Shown in pieces: positions 34,425 to 45,600 of a DNA stretch of 64,000 nucleotides. The notes below the pieces were generated by a model. It was not told the DNA's origin, did not search any database, and saw only the letters and a program-made list of their open reading frames with translations. Position 1 is the stretch's first letter; the number at the start of each line of letters is the position of its first letter. The DNA comes from Sabellastarte sp. h YS-2021 (Eukaryota > Annelida > Polychaeta > Sabellida > Sabellidae), in the NCBI GenBank assembly GCA_964017235.1, contig OZ024935.1, positions 5,332,001 through 5,396,000 on the forward strand, in the 5' to 3' direction. The position numbers and the translations under genes are program-made.

Positions 34425-37400
34425 TTGACAAAAATGGTAATAAAATTGACCTCAAACAATTGGCTAAACTGTCTATTCTCCATAGTCTATACATATTTAC
34501 AATATCTCAGCCTCACAGCCCAGATGGCGAAACAGCGTCTGCCAGCAGTTTCACTGGAGCAGGTGGTATGTCCACCAAAGATGCGTGGGGCAGTTTTCAC
34601 TACTGCAGCAGTAGATAATATAGATCACAATCCAAGTGCAACGACAGCTAGGTCCTCATTCCATGGCACAGCTATCTCCCTCATCCAGCACCCCAGTTTC
34701 ACTGGAGAAGGAGTGGATCGAACCATCGTGTTAACTGGAGGATCTGGGGATGGAAGCTCCACATTAATGTGCCAGCTGCCACAGTACTACACAGACGTGC
34801 CTCCTGTCACCAGGAATATCAAGAATGTGTCTCTTCCAGCAGCTATGGTGACTTCACTGGCCAGAAAGGTCGAACTGCACAAAGAGGATGAATATCTGGC
34901 TACACAAGGCAAGGCCGGTTCTAGATGGCAAAAATGATGGGGCAGAAGATAACATATCATGGGCCGCATTTCACGCTAGCTGTCAGCCACCAGAAGCTCA
35001 ACCCATCTGTCAAACTGCACTGCTTCCAATGTTCCAGGAAAGTGCCCACACTGTGGCTATAATCTAACACTCTATAGATGTTGTGAAGAACGCTGTGCAG
35101 CATCTGAATCCTGGACAGACACCAGTGGTCACCTTTGATCAGCCTCTGTTTGCCCTGGCCAAGCAAATTCAGTGGAAGTGGCCAGACGACTATGGTGAAG
35201 ACAAGGTCATGGTGATGTTTGGCGGTCTCCATATTGAGATGGCTGCTCTGAAAACCCTGGGATACTTGCTGGATGGGAGTGGTTGGGTGCAGGCACTGGT
35301 TCAAGCTGAGATTACCACCCCCAGAACGGCTGACTCCCTCCTGCGCGCAGTCCTTGCGGGAAGCATCCTTTAATATGTACTTACATGCCTTGACAGAACT
35401 GGCTGCTTGGTTCCATGCCCTGGACCACACCAACTATGCCAGGTGGATTCCAGTTCACTTGAAGGACATGGCTGAACTTCCAGAAAGACATCCAGAAATA
35501 GCCAGAAAGTTCAGAGAAGACAGCTTCACAGTACATAAGACAAAAAAGGTCTTCTCATCAATCCAAATCGACCAGGCACATGAGCAGAATAATGCCTGCA
35601 TTAAAGGAGATGGGGGTGCTGTTGGTCTCACTGACAACCCAGCTGCCTTTAGACGTTGGATGATTGCTGGACCTGAGACTGCCAGGGTTATAGAAGAGTT
35701 CTAAGATGGAAGCCAGCTCTCAGGAAGGCAGGATGACACACGCCACCATGACCAGACACCCAGCATCCAGACTTCATTTGCCAAAGATGTCTGTTCACTG
35801 GTCCAAACAATAGAAGAGCTTGGTTACCCATTTGAGGAAGAGAGTATGGATATGGTTCCTCTGGACACCAAAGAAATGGCTGGTCCTGCTGCAATTGAGG
35901 CTGTTCTGAAGGTGAAAAGGATTGGCCAAGAGCAATTTCACGATTTCACCAGAGAGCGTCTGCTGGACAGAATCAAGCCAATTGATGATACCAATTGATG
36001 ATACCATTCACTGAAACAAGCTCCAACCACAAGAAGTATCAGCAAACAGAAGCAGCAGCTGACCAGCCTCAAGAACAATGCTGCACTCTTCTCATGGCTG
36101 TACATCATTTGCCAGACGAGGGATGGAGACTTGGAAGAGTTCTTCCTTCATGAGAATCAGGCATGCCCACCATCACTGTCTGATGCAAGACGTCTTCGCC
36201 AAGGTACAAAAAGTGATCTCCTCTCATGCTTAGAAGAGATCTCAGATGCAAGATCAGAGGCTCCCGCCACCACCACTGTGGTCCTTGATGGAGCAGCCAT
36301 TGTCCAGATGCTTAACCCTGCTGCTTGCAAGAACTTCAGAGAGTATGCATGAGATCTTCATCCCCTACATGTCTACAAAGCTTCAGTCATCATCACGCCT
36401 GGACTTGGTATGGGACAGCTATCTTGCTGACTCACTAAAAAGTAGTGCAAGAGCAAAGCATGGAAGAGGAGTGTCCAGACGTGTGGTAACAGATGCAGTC
36501 ATACCAGTAAACTGGCAGAGTTTTCTCCACATGGATGCCAACAAGACACAGTTGTTTCTGTTCCTTTCGGAAGCTTTCATCCAGTGGTTTGACATTGAAG
36601 ACAAGCAACTTGTAATCACTAATGGGGAGGAAGTCTTCAGCAAGCCTCTACTACTGCCAGATCTAGCTTCATTGACTCCTTGTAACCATGAGGAAGCAGA
36701 CAGCTGAATGTTGCTCCATGCATCTCATGCAGCCCAGCATGGCCACCAAAAGATTCTCATCCGAACTGTTGACACTGATGTTGTGGTATTGGCTGTGTCC
36801 ATGGGTCAGCATCTGCAGCCAGAAGATGAACTGTGGGTGGCTTTTGGAACTGGAAAGGGATTCTGATATTTTCCAGCTCATGAAGTATCTGCTGGACTTG
36901 GTCCAGAGAAAGCATGAGCACTTCCGATATTCCATGCACTCACACGGTGTGACACTGTGTCCAGTTTTGCAGTTCATGGAAAGAAGACTACCTGGGCAGT
37001 GTGGAACGTGCTGTCAGAGGTGACTGAAGCTCTACTGAAGCTATCATCTGCACCGGAGTTCATACCAGAAGATGTTCTATACACCATTGAGAGGTTTGTC
37101 ATCCTGGTCTATGACAGGACATCCACATGCACAGACATAGACAAGGCTCACAGGAAGCTCTTTGCAAAGACATATGATGTACAGCTGATTCCTCCAACCA
37201 AGACTGCTCTGGAGGAACATGTAAAGAGGGCAACGTACCAGGCTGGTCATGTTTGGGGCCAGATGCTGTTCCCTGCAGCAGTACTGCCGCCAGCAACCAG
37301 TTGGGGATGGATCAAGAGTGGGGAGACAGTGTACGAGCCATACTGGACAAGTCTACCTAAAGCAGCCCATACCTGCCATGAACTACTTGCATGCAAATGT

Positions 37401-37493
37401 AAAAAGGTTGCTTTGAAGCGCTGCAAGTACAAAAAGGCTGCACTTGACTGCACTGCTCTATGCCGGTGCGAAGGAGAGTGCACACAGAACTGA
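34425..37493 (+). pseudogene. Academ-like transposase, multiply broken
   Basis: Pieces in order: 'AAVDNIDHNPSATTARSSFH' (34600s), 'TFDQPLFALAKQIQW', 'VMFGGLHIEMAALKTLG', 'LDHTNYARWIPVHLKDM', 'QIDQAHEQNNACIKGDGGAV', 'LVWDSYLADSLKSSARAKHG', 'RTVDTDVVVLAVSMG', 'LWVAFGTGKGF', 'ALTRCDTVSSFAVHGKKT' and a C-terminal knuckle 'CKCKKVALKRCKYKK...LDCTALCRCEGEC'. That knuckle keeps seven of eight expected Cys; the fourth reads Tyr (RCKY). The conserved Asp/Glu in 'FDQP', 'DQAHEQ', 'DTD' and 'CDT' are candidate metal ligands, which is inference. Breaks seen: a TAA near 35066, frameshifts near 34900, 35350 and 36348, a TAA at 35702, a 13-bp tandem duplication at 35978-36003 that shifts the frame, and TGA stops at 36705, 36864 and 36915. 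This sequence family is repetitive in aquatic animals. The Academ name is from memory of its Cys8 finger, not from a search. Confidence 0.7.
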
Positions 37494-38102
37494 TCATGTC
37501 CATCACTTATAAACATAATAACCTACTGCTGAGAGGTCTGCTGGACATTGCAAATTATTAAGCCAGTGAGCATTTGTAGATACTAAAGAGAAACTAGCAA
37601 TATTATCATTTCTTTTGTCCTAAATTAAAAAGCATATATTCCCATTTTCATTTTAACTGTATTCAGTTTAATACAGTGCATCTCTAATCAACAATATTAA
37701 CTGCTGAGATCATAGAAGACTTCAGTATTCTTTCAAGCAGTGCTTGAAATTACATGTACATGTGAATGTAGGGAGGTTACTACAGCAGGTTAATGGTAAT
37801 ATGTATTATTTGTTCTATAAGAGCTTTTCCATAATATGTTTGTTTCATTGGTTAGCTTTCATGTGAAGAGAGTGTAAAGACGGGTTCTGTTAACAGCATC
37901 ACTAGAATAAAACTGGTTCTGGAATTTCTGTTTTTTCGTGTTTTCTGTCCATTTTAATCATTAATAACAGTGAAATTAAGACAAGTACTCATTACTTATA
38001 ATTTTGTATAGTTTACTTGGAGCTTATGATGCTAGCTGACTCCATTTGAAATCACATAAGACTTCTTGGAACCCTATTCTGAACATTGGTATAATTGAAC
38101 TG
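37494..38102. other. 3' non-coding part of the Academ-like element
   Basis: AT-rich sequence between the transposase stop (TGA at about 37491) and the right inner arm. No coding or repeat signal noted. Confidence 0.4.
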
Positions 38103-38257
38103 GCGGCCATTTTGGAAAATGGCTGCTATGGCCCTCATGGACCAAATCGGCAGTGGCCAAATATCTAGATCTGTTCAAAATATGCTTTTCTACAAATGTG
38201 CCAAGTTTGGTGCTTTTATCACAAAATGCACAATAGGTTAGCTATGCTGCCTGACTA
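38103..38257. repeat. right inner inverted-repeat arm of the Academ-like element
   Basis: Pairs with 34062-34223. Contains TTGGTGCTTTTATCACAAAA and AGCTATGCTGCCTGACTAC in reverse orientation to the left arm. Confidence 0.8.
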
Positions 38258-38266
38258 CAAGGCATA

Positions 38267-38864
38267 CTTGCGATTTTATAACAGAATCTCAAGGTCGCAC
38301 AGACCCCGCAATGAAAATTGACATGCACATTTTCTCTGCGTGCATGCAGTGTGTTCATTGATATTTAAGTAGTGACAATTTTTTAAGTGCAAATCTCTGC
38401 TACCCCACTACCAGGCTACGTTCATATTTTTCAACAATATTTGCTGCACAATTACGTGTGCATACATATACAATGGGATGTAAGAGAGGCTTTACATCCC
38501 ATCGTACATGTATACACACGTAATTGTGCTATAAATATTGTTGAAAAATATGAGCATATCATGGTAATGGGGTGGCTGAACTTGAACATCAAAGAACAGA
38601 CTGTGACTAGCTACAGACCCCACAGTGGGTTAATATGGTTGCAAGGTACATGTGGGTGTATTATATGTCACATGCAAACCCTGCAAGTGAATGGGGAGAT
38701 CTTGCAACACTAACAAAGAGAATACACATGCACAAGTCTCTCATAAGTCACCCTTGAGACATGGATGAGTTTATAGTCATACTGCATGCACACAGAGAAA
38801 ATGTGCATGCCAATTTTCATTGCTGGGTCTGTGCAACCTTGATATTCTGTTATAAAATCGCAAG
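38267..38864. repeat. nested foldback (double palindrome) at the transposon's right end
   Basis: Outer arms of 84 bp, 38267-38350 and 38781-38864, are near-identical inverted copies (CTTGCGATTTTATAACAGAA ... TGCATGCAGT). Inside, a second palindrome has arms 38399-38483 and 38492-38577 meeting at GAGAGGC, with GGGATGTAA / TTTACATCCC at the centre. The centre phrase ATGGGATGTAA(G/C)AGAGGCTTTACA recurs at 38937-38954 and, inverted and diverged, at the left end near 33974, so terminal sequence of the same element has been duplicated and folded back. Confidence 0.85.
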
Positions 38865-38956
38865 TGTATCTTAAGTGTCCCTTGTAAATCAGCCAATTTT
38901 TCTCTGTAACCAAGACGTACGTGCAGGTACGATGGGATGTAACAGAGGCTTTACAG

Positions 38957-40277
38957 AAAGAGTTTGCACAAAGATAAGTATGAGCAAAGATATTAATGGT
39001 AACTTGTATGAATGTATCTGTGCACCAGTGTAGCTGTTTTGAAAATAGAGCAGTATTCAATTGTTAGCCAGTGTAAACTTCATACGATAGGTTTCACATG
39101 CACATACCCATTACTGTCACTAGCCACTCTTTCAAGATTATTCAGCATACACTGGAATTTATGCAAAAATAAAAAAGCTCATGAAAGGTTTTTAAGAGAG
39201 CATTTCAATAGGTAAAACAGCTACTATCCAAAGGAGTTGCTGTCATGATGGCAGTTTCCTTAGACATAAACTTTCAAAGGTCCCTCAGAGGAATAAACCT
39301 GACCTACAGACAGACCAAAATGAATTTTGAAGAAAAAAGTCAAGTTGGCAAGTGTACTAACTGGGGAATAAATAATGTTTGCCTCACTGGCACTTTGAAC
39401 TAGTAGAATAATGTATGTCTTGTTGAGATGATGCTTAAGCTTGCTGGAATACATCACTAAGGTACTTATTTAATATTGTAAGTGTACAGGAAGAGTTATT
39501 TTGAGGAAGCACAAAATGAAATCTGATGTCTTTATATCTACTAATCACCCATATCAGAGGAGTGGAAACCGAGAAAACAAGTTTGTGGCCCAAGTTTGTG
39601 GCCCAAAACTAACTTCTGTGGAATGGAAATATTGAAATAACATGTACCTGATAATGACCAGCTTGGTTATTGACGGTAGTAGAATGACAATGCAGTCTTT
39701 CACAGAGAAAGTGTGCTAATCATTGGTGGCGTACTTAATCCAGGTTAACTATTTGCAGTACAGGTAATTTCACCCACACAATTGCACTTGTTTCATTCAC
39801 TATGAAACCTTCCTTAATTATGTGACCTACAATGGGTTGATATCAGCTTGAAGTTGGGAGTGGCTACTTTTAAAGTATTTTGAAGTAGCCAAAACAGGGA
39901 AGATTTTAATTATATAAGAAAAATTATAAGATCTCAAGATTTCTATCAAGTACTGTTTCATGAAAATAAGACGTATCAATTTGACATAAGAACTTACTTC
40001 ACATTTTTCATTTAGATTTAAAAATTTCTAATTATAATCAAGTTTTATAGTGCTTAATCTCCACTCGGAAGCAAAGTCTAAGTCGCAATAACCAGAATGA
40101 AATTCATTCTCAGAGATAAGGGACAGGGATATCAACATTACAGAAACACAGGATTATTAATGACAATATGGTGGGTATGCTTTAAAAAGAGGTAAGATTG
40201 AAGTTAATTGAAGGGGTAAATGCACCAAACTGATCGCACAACCAATTTTCGCACACTATGTGCATCAAAAGCAAAAC
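38957..40277. other. intergenic, nothing recognised
   Basis: No gene called. A short CAAGTTTGTGGCC duplication occurs at 39579-39603. The 65-residue minus frame at 39260 shows no motif. Confidence 0.4.
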
Positions 40278-40454
40278 TGTGACCACAGCGAGAGGTCCCC
40301 AGTGGGCTAGTGGTAAACAAGTTTGGGGTCTAATCACAGGCAGTCACCTCTGTGGGTTCGAGTCCAACAAGTGGCAATGTGGGGTACCTTTTCCAATATG
40401 ACCCTGGCTGTTCAAGAGGACGTACAGCCACAACATTAATCTTTGTGACCACAG
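40278..40454 (+). repeat. tRNA-derived SINE, third subfamily, 11-bp target duplication
   Basis: The body (40289-40443) has A-box GTGGGCTAGTGGTAAACA, B-box GGGTTCGAGTCCAAC, and ends CCCTGGCTGTTCAAGAGGAC. TGTGACCACAG flanks both sides exactly (40278-40288, 40444-40454). The copies at 21855 and 23351 belong to this group. The 112-residue open frame here is only a read-through of the repeat. Confidence 0.9.
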
Positions 40455-42432
40455 TGCTTAGTACTAATTTGAGGGCTGTGGGTGAAGGTGTCAAAACATT
40501 GAGTTTATCACAGCTGAAAAGTGTCTCCGATTGTCAACAAGATACTGATTCCCACCTGAACTCGGCACAACTGGGACAGGAAAAAAACTTATTTTGGCTT
40601 GGTTTAAGTGCTCTTTACATGGATTTATTTCAGTTAATATATGAACTGACACAAAAACAAGGAAAAAAGAACTTTACCAACATAAAATAAAATTAATAAA
40701 TCTTTTAGATTTGTTTTAATGGGAAATAATCACATCCTCTTCCTTATTTGGTAGGCGGAATTTTCACTCTAAGCAAACAATGTAACAATAAATATTTTTT
40801 CATATGATGAGGTTTATGCCATGATACGACCCCAAGAAGTAGCTGAAATGTTACTAATATTTTTTGCTTTGATATTGATATTTAGCCTGCTTATAGGTGT
40901 GTATTCAGATTTTAAAAGTGGTCTAATTTTACTTTCCCTCCATCGATAAGCCTATGTAATAGCAACACGAGTGAAGAGTTTGGAGAAAAACCGTCTGTTA
41001 ACATATAAAAAAGCAGATTTGGGCCGATAAATGAAGATGGTGTTTGTGAGGTTTTACTTTTTTATCAAAACAAAAACATGGCAGAAGTCACAACGTCATT
41101 TTTGATTGACATATGTAGTTCATTTGGAAAAGCTTTGGCTTACAGGAATTAAATAATGTCTTTATTTTCAAAAGAAGAAGCCACAAGAAAAACACGGCTG
41201 AAAGGGGTTTCAGTCTACTAGTGTGTGCAGCAAAGCCATCAGAGATGCGAGTAGTGCACCGAAGCAGTCACCCATTCCAGTACAAACGTAGCCCATTACT
41301 GCTTAACTTCATTGAGCAGACAGATGATCATTACACTGTGCCATAATTCATAAAAGTCGGCAGACAAAAAAAAATGAAAACAGTGATTTCTACCATGATA
41401 CCAGATCAAGGCATTTTAATTACTGGCTGCTCTGCTGGTAACTATTAAGTATTATATAAAATATAACCTAGTTCAAATGCCTGCACCTCAACTTCAGTAG
41501 CATAAAACACATTTCATTACTCCATATCAACAAAACTGCCTAATGTTTTAACTATAAAGGCTCACTTTTGTGCATAAACCACAAAGAAGACATGCCCATA
41601 ATGACCACAGAAAATTATAAAGGATGTAAATTAATAAGAAAACACTGGTATTTTGACATTTTAAAATATTTTTATCTGGTGTATATGTATTGCACGCTAT
41701 TGTTGATAATATACCATATTTTAGTAAATCAGAGAAAATAAGTGAGGATGGGTAGTTTGGATGGGACTCAATTAAGCAAGAACAAAGAAAACAACCCAGT
41801 TAATTCTTATCATTCAAACACATATTTAAGCACGGGGAAGTCTGGCTTCCAGAAAGTCCTTTTTTCTTAGTATTCTTGATACTTGTACTTATTAGTAAAA
41901 ATATTTCTGCTGCACACCTGTATTTAAGCATGCAGGCTGCTTTCATCACCTTTTCTGATACTACTTTTAGGCATTATGTCAAATACTTGGATACTGGGAA
42001 AACAAAAACAAAATACACACGTGGTCTAATTTAGATAAAAGTCTTTATTTGGAGAAATGGTAAATGTTTTGGCATTAAAAGTATTGTAAAAATTCTTAAT
42101 GAACTTTCACATTTGACTGAAAATATAAATATGCACCTTTAAAGTGTAGCACTGTTTGATCCAGACCATGGTGATCTGATTTATGTATAGGCATTGTAAC
42201 TCCCAGTCCATATGTAACCATTAAAGCATTTGAATTTCAGTCGTGAAATTTCAAGTAAAATGACAATGTATAGGGTCTAATGACGAATACTCCAATGGAT
42301 TAGAAAGAAAAAGCATAACAGTGCAAGATACACAAGCAGAAGATCCTTTGCGATGATAAGTGAAGGTAGAACAGATGCTTTGGTATCACTAGTTAGCCCA
42401 TTGTTGGTTCACATTAGATCTTTCTGAGGCTC
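40455..42432. other. intergenic, nothing recognised
   Basis: About 2 kb of AT-rich DNA with no long open frame, no repeat pair and no RNA motif that I can support. Confidence 0.4.
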
Positions 42433-42689
42433 TATAATTGTGGTGTGGGGCCACGGTGGCAGAGTGATAACACTCTCGCCTCCCACCTCTGAGGCCAGGG
42501 TTCGATCCCCATCAAGGCCTTATGTGGGAAAGCTGGTAGTTGCTTGCCGTTGGTCGGCAGTTTACAGTACAGAACCCTAGCGAACTCTATGTACTGCTTT
42601 CCTCTGCCCTTCCAACTACCCGTCGTGATATGACCTGTACAGTGTTGAAAGCGACGTAAAACCCCAAATAAATAAATATAATTGTGGTG
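42433..42689 (+). repeat. complete tRNA-derived SINE with 13-bp target duplication
   Basis: The body (42446-42676) runs GTGGGGCCACGGTGGCAGAG (A box), GGGTTCGATCCCC (B box), the core TTGCTTGCCGTTGGTCGGCA, tail ACCTGTACAGTGTTGAAAGC then AATAAATAAA. TATAATTGTGGTG at 42433-42445 and 42677-42689 is an exact target duplication. It is the best reference copy in this window for the first subfamily. Confidence 0.93.
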
Positions 42690-45600
42690 AGCATCCAATT
42701 TTCTTTCTTTAGTATTCTTGTTTCCCAACTTTTACCATCTCATTACCTGGCCTGTATATAAAACTCACATATAAACTTATTTTCTGAGTTTACACTTAAT
42801 GTCAGAGAAAAGAGTCGACTGCCTTCTCTGGAAACAGTTGCTTTTACAACCCAAAGTGTAAAACTATAGAGTGCTATTGACAAACAAATGCTTACTTTAT
42901 GCTCACTTGAGATAACTTTTGAAACTAAAAATTTCAGCAAAATTTCAAAGTCAGGTTATGTGTGCAAGTTTAGGGCATGTTTGTAAGTAAGGACTCTAGA
43001 CTTTATAAAATAGTTCTCATCAGTTTATCTCATTTTTACTTCTTGTCGTGAAAACTTTTCACACACATCAAATTGGCAAAAAATACATAAAACTAATCAA
43101 CAGTTGGTTGTCATTGGAAAAAAAATGAGGTAGGCAGTGATAAAGGGAATACAGAAAATATTTTCAGGAATTTCTAAGTGCACACATTCATCTTTATGAC
43201 AATTTTGGACTCTAAATTCCCATAGAAATTATAATATCTTAAATCTCTAACAATTGAAATCCTCACATTCAGATTAGGGTCCTTGGTAAATACTTACCAA
43301 GCACAGCACAGGTTAGTAAGCAGAGGTTATGAAGCACAGACTAATAAGCACAGGTTAAGGAGTTTATGATTTTAACAAATGTATCTGAACCTCTTAAAGG
43401 CAATGGAAAGATATTTAAAACAACCATACCTTTATTTCTTCAAGTCCCTTCGATTTGTTGACATGTAAACCAGTGCTGTTTGTCCATAAACTGGTCAACT
43501 CTAGCAAACTGCACAAGCAAACAAATTGTTTAATCATTTGTTGAACAGCCATGGTGAATGATTTTATCTGCAAACTGCCACACTGCGCGAGATAGAGACA
43601 GTTTCCTTTTTACACTTATTTATTCGGTGAGTGATCCACTCTGCTCCTAGCTGGTTATAGCAAACAGCCTGAGTGTGCTATAATTCGAGTTTATATATGT
43701 CTGATTGCAGGGGAGAGTGTATGTTGAAGGTCTTTTATTTAGACTTTAGAACATTATAGGGGAAACAGGTAAACAAGATAAGGCACGACACTTATGTTTT
43801 TTTTTGCCTATGTCTTATCTTAACTACAGCTACTTATGTATGTGTAAATATACTTATAATTGACTTACTGCATGATTATTACTTCTGCCATGGATTATCA
43901 CCTCTGCCATTATTTTCATGTCTGTTTGTTTGTGATCTTCTTAAATTTTGAAGGTCACCTGGAGCAATGTCTGGATACAAAAAAAATAATTCAGTTTTTC
44001 CCATTATTAGGCGGGTGTGAGATCTCTGAGTTCTCTTTTTTATTAAATTTCTGAAACCAACTATCAATTTACATCTGTCATCATTCAGGTTTGCCAAAAA
44101 CGTAACATCACCAATATAATGAGTGTCAGTTCTGATTCAAAGTCTGAAAAAACATGGTATTCGGCTTTGTATCCTGCATCATGGAGTCCACAGGACTATC
44201 ACCCATTTACCTGCAGTCAAATGCGGCCAAATTTATGTCTGTAAATTGTTGGTTCCCTTCCTCGAATATAACTAAACCTTGTTGATCTGGGAAAAATGGT
44301 TAAGTGAACAGGAGTCTTTCTCTATCAAAGTGAAGTGGGATTGGACCATCCATTTTCACCACATTTTCACGCATGTATATTCATAATATATATGCTCCCT
44401 GAGCCACTTACTAGAATGTGAATTGGCTAAGTATGGTACTTTATGAAGATCACCTAACATATACTGTTATGGGTTCTAGCATGTTAGTAACCTTCTTGAT
44501 TAAATATATCATGAATTGCTTTTGAGTGAAGTCTACAAATGGCATCCACTTACATGAAGGCCACACTAATATCCCCTCATTTTCCCAGCAACTGGATGGT
44601 ATGGCTTACAGTTTGCCTGTGGTATATTGACAACCCAGTCACTTCCTCTTACAATGTAGATACTCAGCTGACATGTTGGTTCCCAACTGCTTCAAACCAT
44701 CAGTGACTAGCACCTGTATCTGTGGATCTAATTTCTAATTATCCTTCATCTTTAACTTTTGATCCCTCCCAAGAGACTGAGTGACCTGTGGTGGGGATTG
44801 CTTTAAGGTACCTGATTAGTTCCAACTGACGGTTGCCACGAACTGTATTGCTGTAAGAACTCTATGACCATGACCGTTGGGCTGTAGATGCTTGTGTTGT
44901 TACAGCATTTCCTGTAGTATTTCTATTATTCCAATTTACAACTGTGGCAACCCGTTTATCCAGTACAACTACAGCATAAAAACTGAGGGGCTACTCCCAT
45001 GCTGATGGCCATACAGGGTGTTACATCATTTTAAGATTAGCTTTTCCCTTGTCCTATTACTTGACTACTAACCCTCGCCCAATACAAACACAAAACCAAG
45101 AACCAGCTGGGCATAAGACAGCCCTAGCAAAATTTTTCTTTAAACGTAAACTTTTCATTCAAAATTTAAAACATTTTTGCTTTAGAAGTTTTGTTTCAAC
45201 TTTGGATTCTCAACTGAAGAACCCAGGCCTGACCATGCGATATTTACAATAAATTGTGCATGCACAGTATGGTAACTCAAAGCTACATCCTCAATGATTC
45301 TCATTTGGCATATAAAACCTGATGAAAAAAACATATTTTAATTACAGAGGTCCTTAAAAGAAATAAATAATGCAGGGAAGGGTAGGGGGTTTCTGCACGA
45401 TGAGACCATAAGAGAGGATCAAATTCACTCATATTGACTGATGCCTATAGTGCAATGGTAGGGGTATTCCAGATATGTCAAAATTCATTATGTCTACGTT
45501 TGACTGTACATTCTTGGGCACTTGAATTCCTAACCAATGTATCAAGCTTGCTTTGTCCCATGACCATTATAACTGAACCTGCCAGAGCAACCACCTGTAT

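Larger units (their letters stand above)
33973..38956 (+). mobile_element. Academ-like DNA transposon, degenerate, about 5 kb
   Basis: A decayed transposase (34425-37493) lies between long inverted ends. The left outer end (33973-34050: GCGTCTCTTGCATCCCATAT, CGGCTGATTTGCAAGGGA) pairs with 38881-38956 on the opposite strand. The next inner segments, 34062-34223 and 38103-38257, also pair over about 155 bp (shared GTCAGGTAGCATAGCT, TTTTGTGATAAAAGCACCAA, GCCATTTT.CAAAATGGCCG). Between the two right-hand segments sits a foldback structure of 600 bp. No clear 3-4 bp target duplication was found. Superfamily is inferred from the transposase: acidic motifs plus a C-terminal eight-Cys knuckle. Confidence 0.75.

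Noticed and set aside
34957..35433. 158-residue minus-strand open frame
   Set aside because: It is antisense to the well-supported transposase reading on the plus strand.
40352..40690. 112-residue plus-strand open frame
   Set aside because: Its first half is SINE sequence and the rest has no motif.
42432..42728. 98-residue minus-strand open frame
   Set aside because: It is the antisense of a complete SINE.
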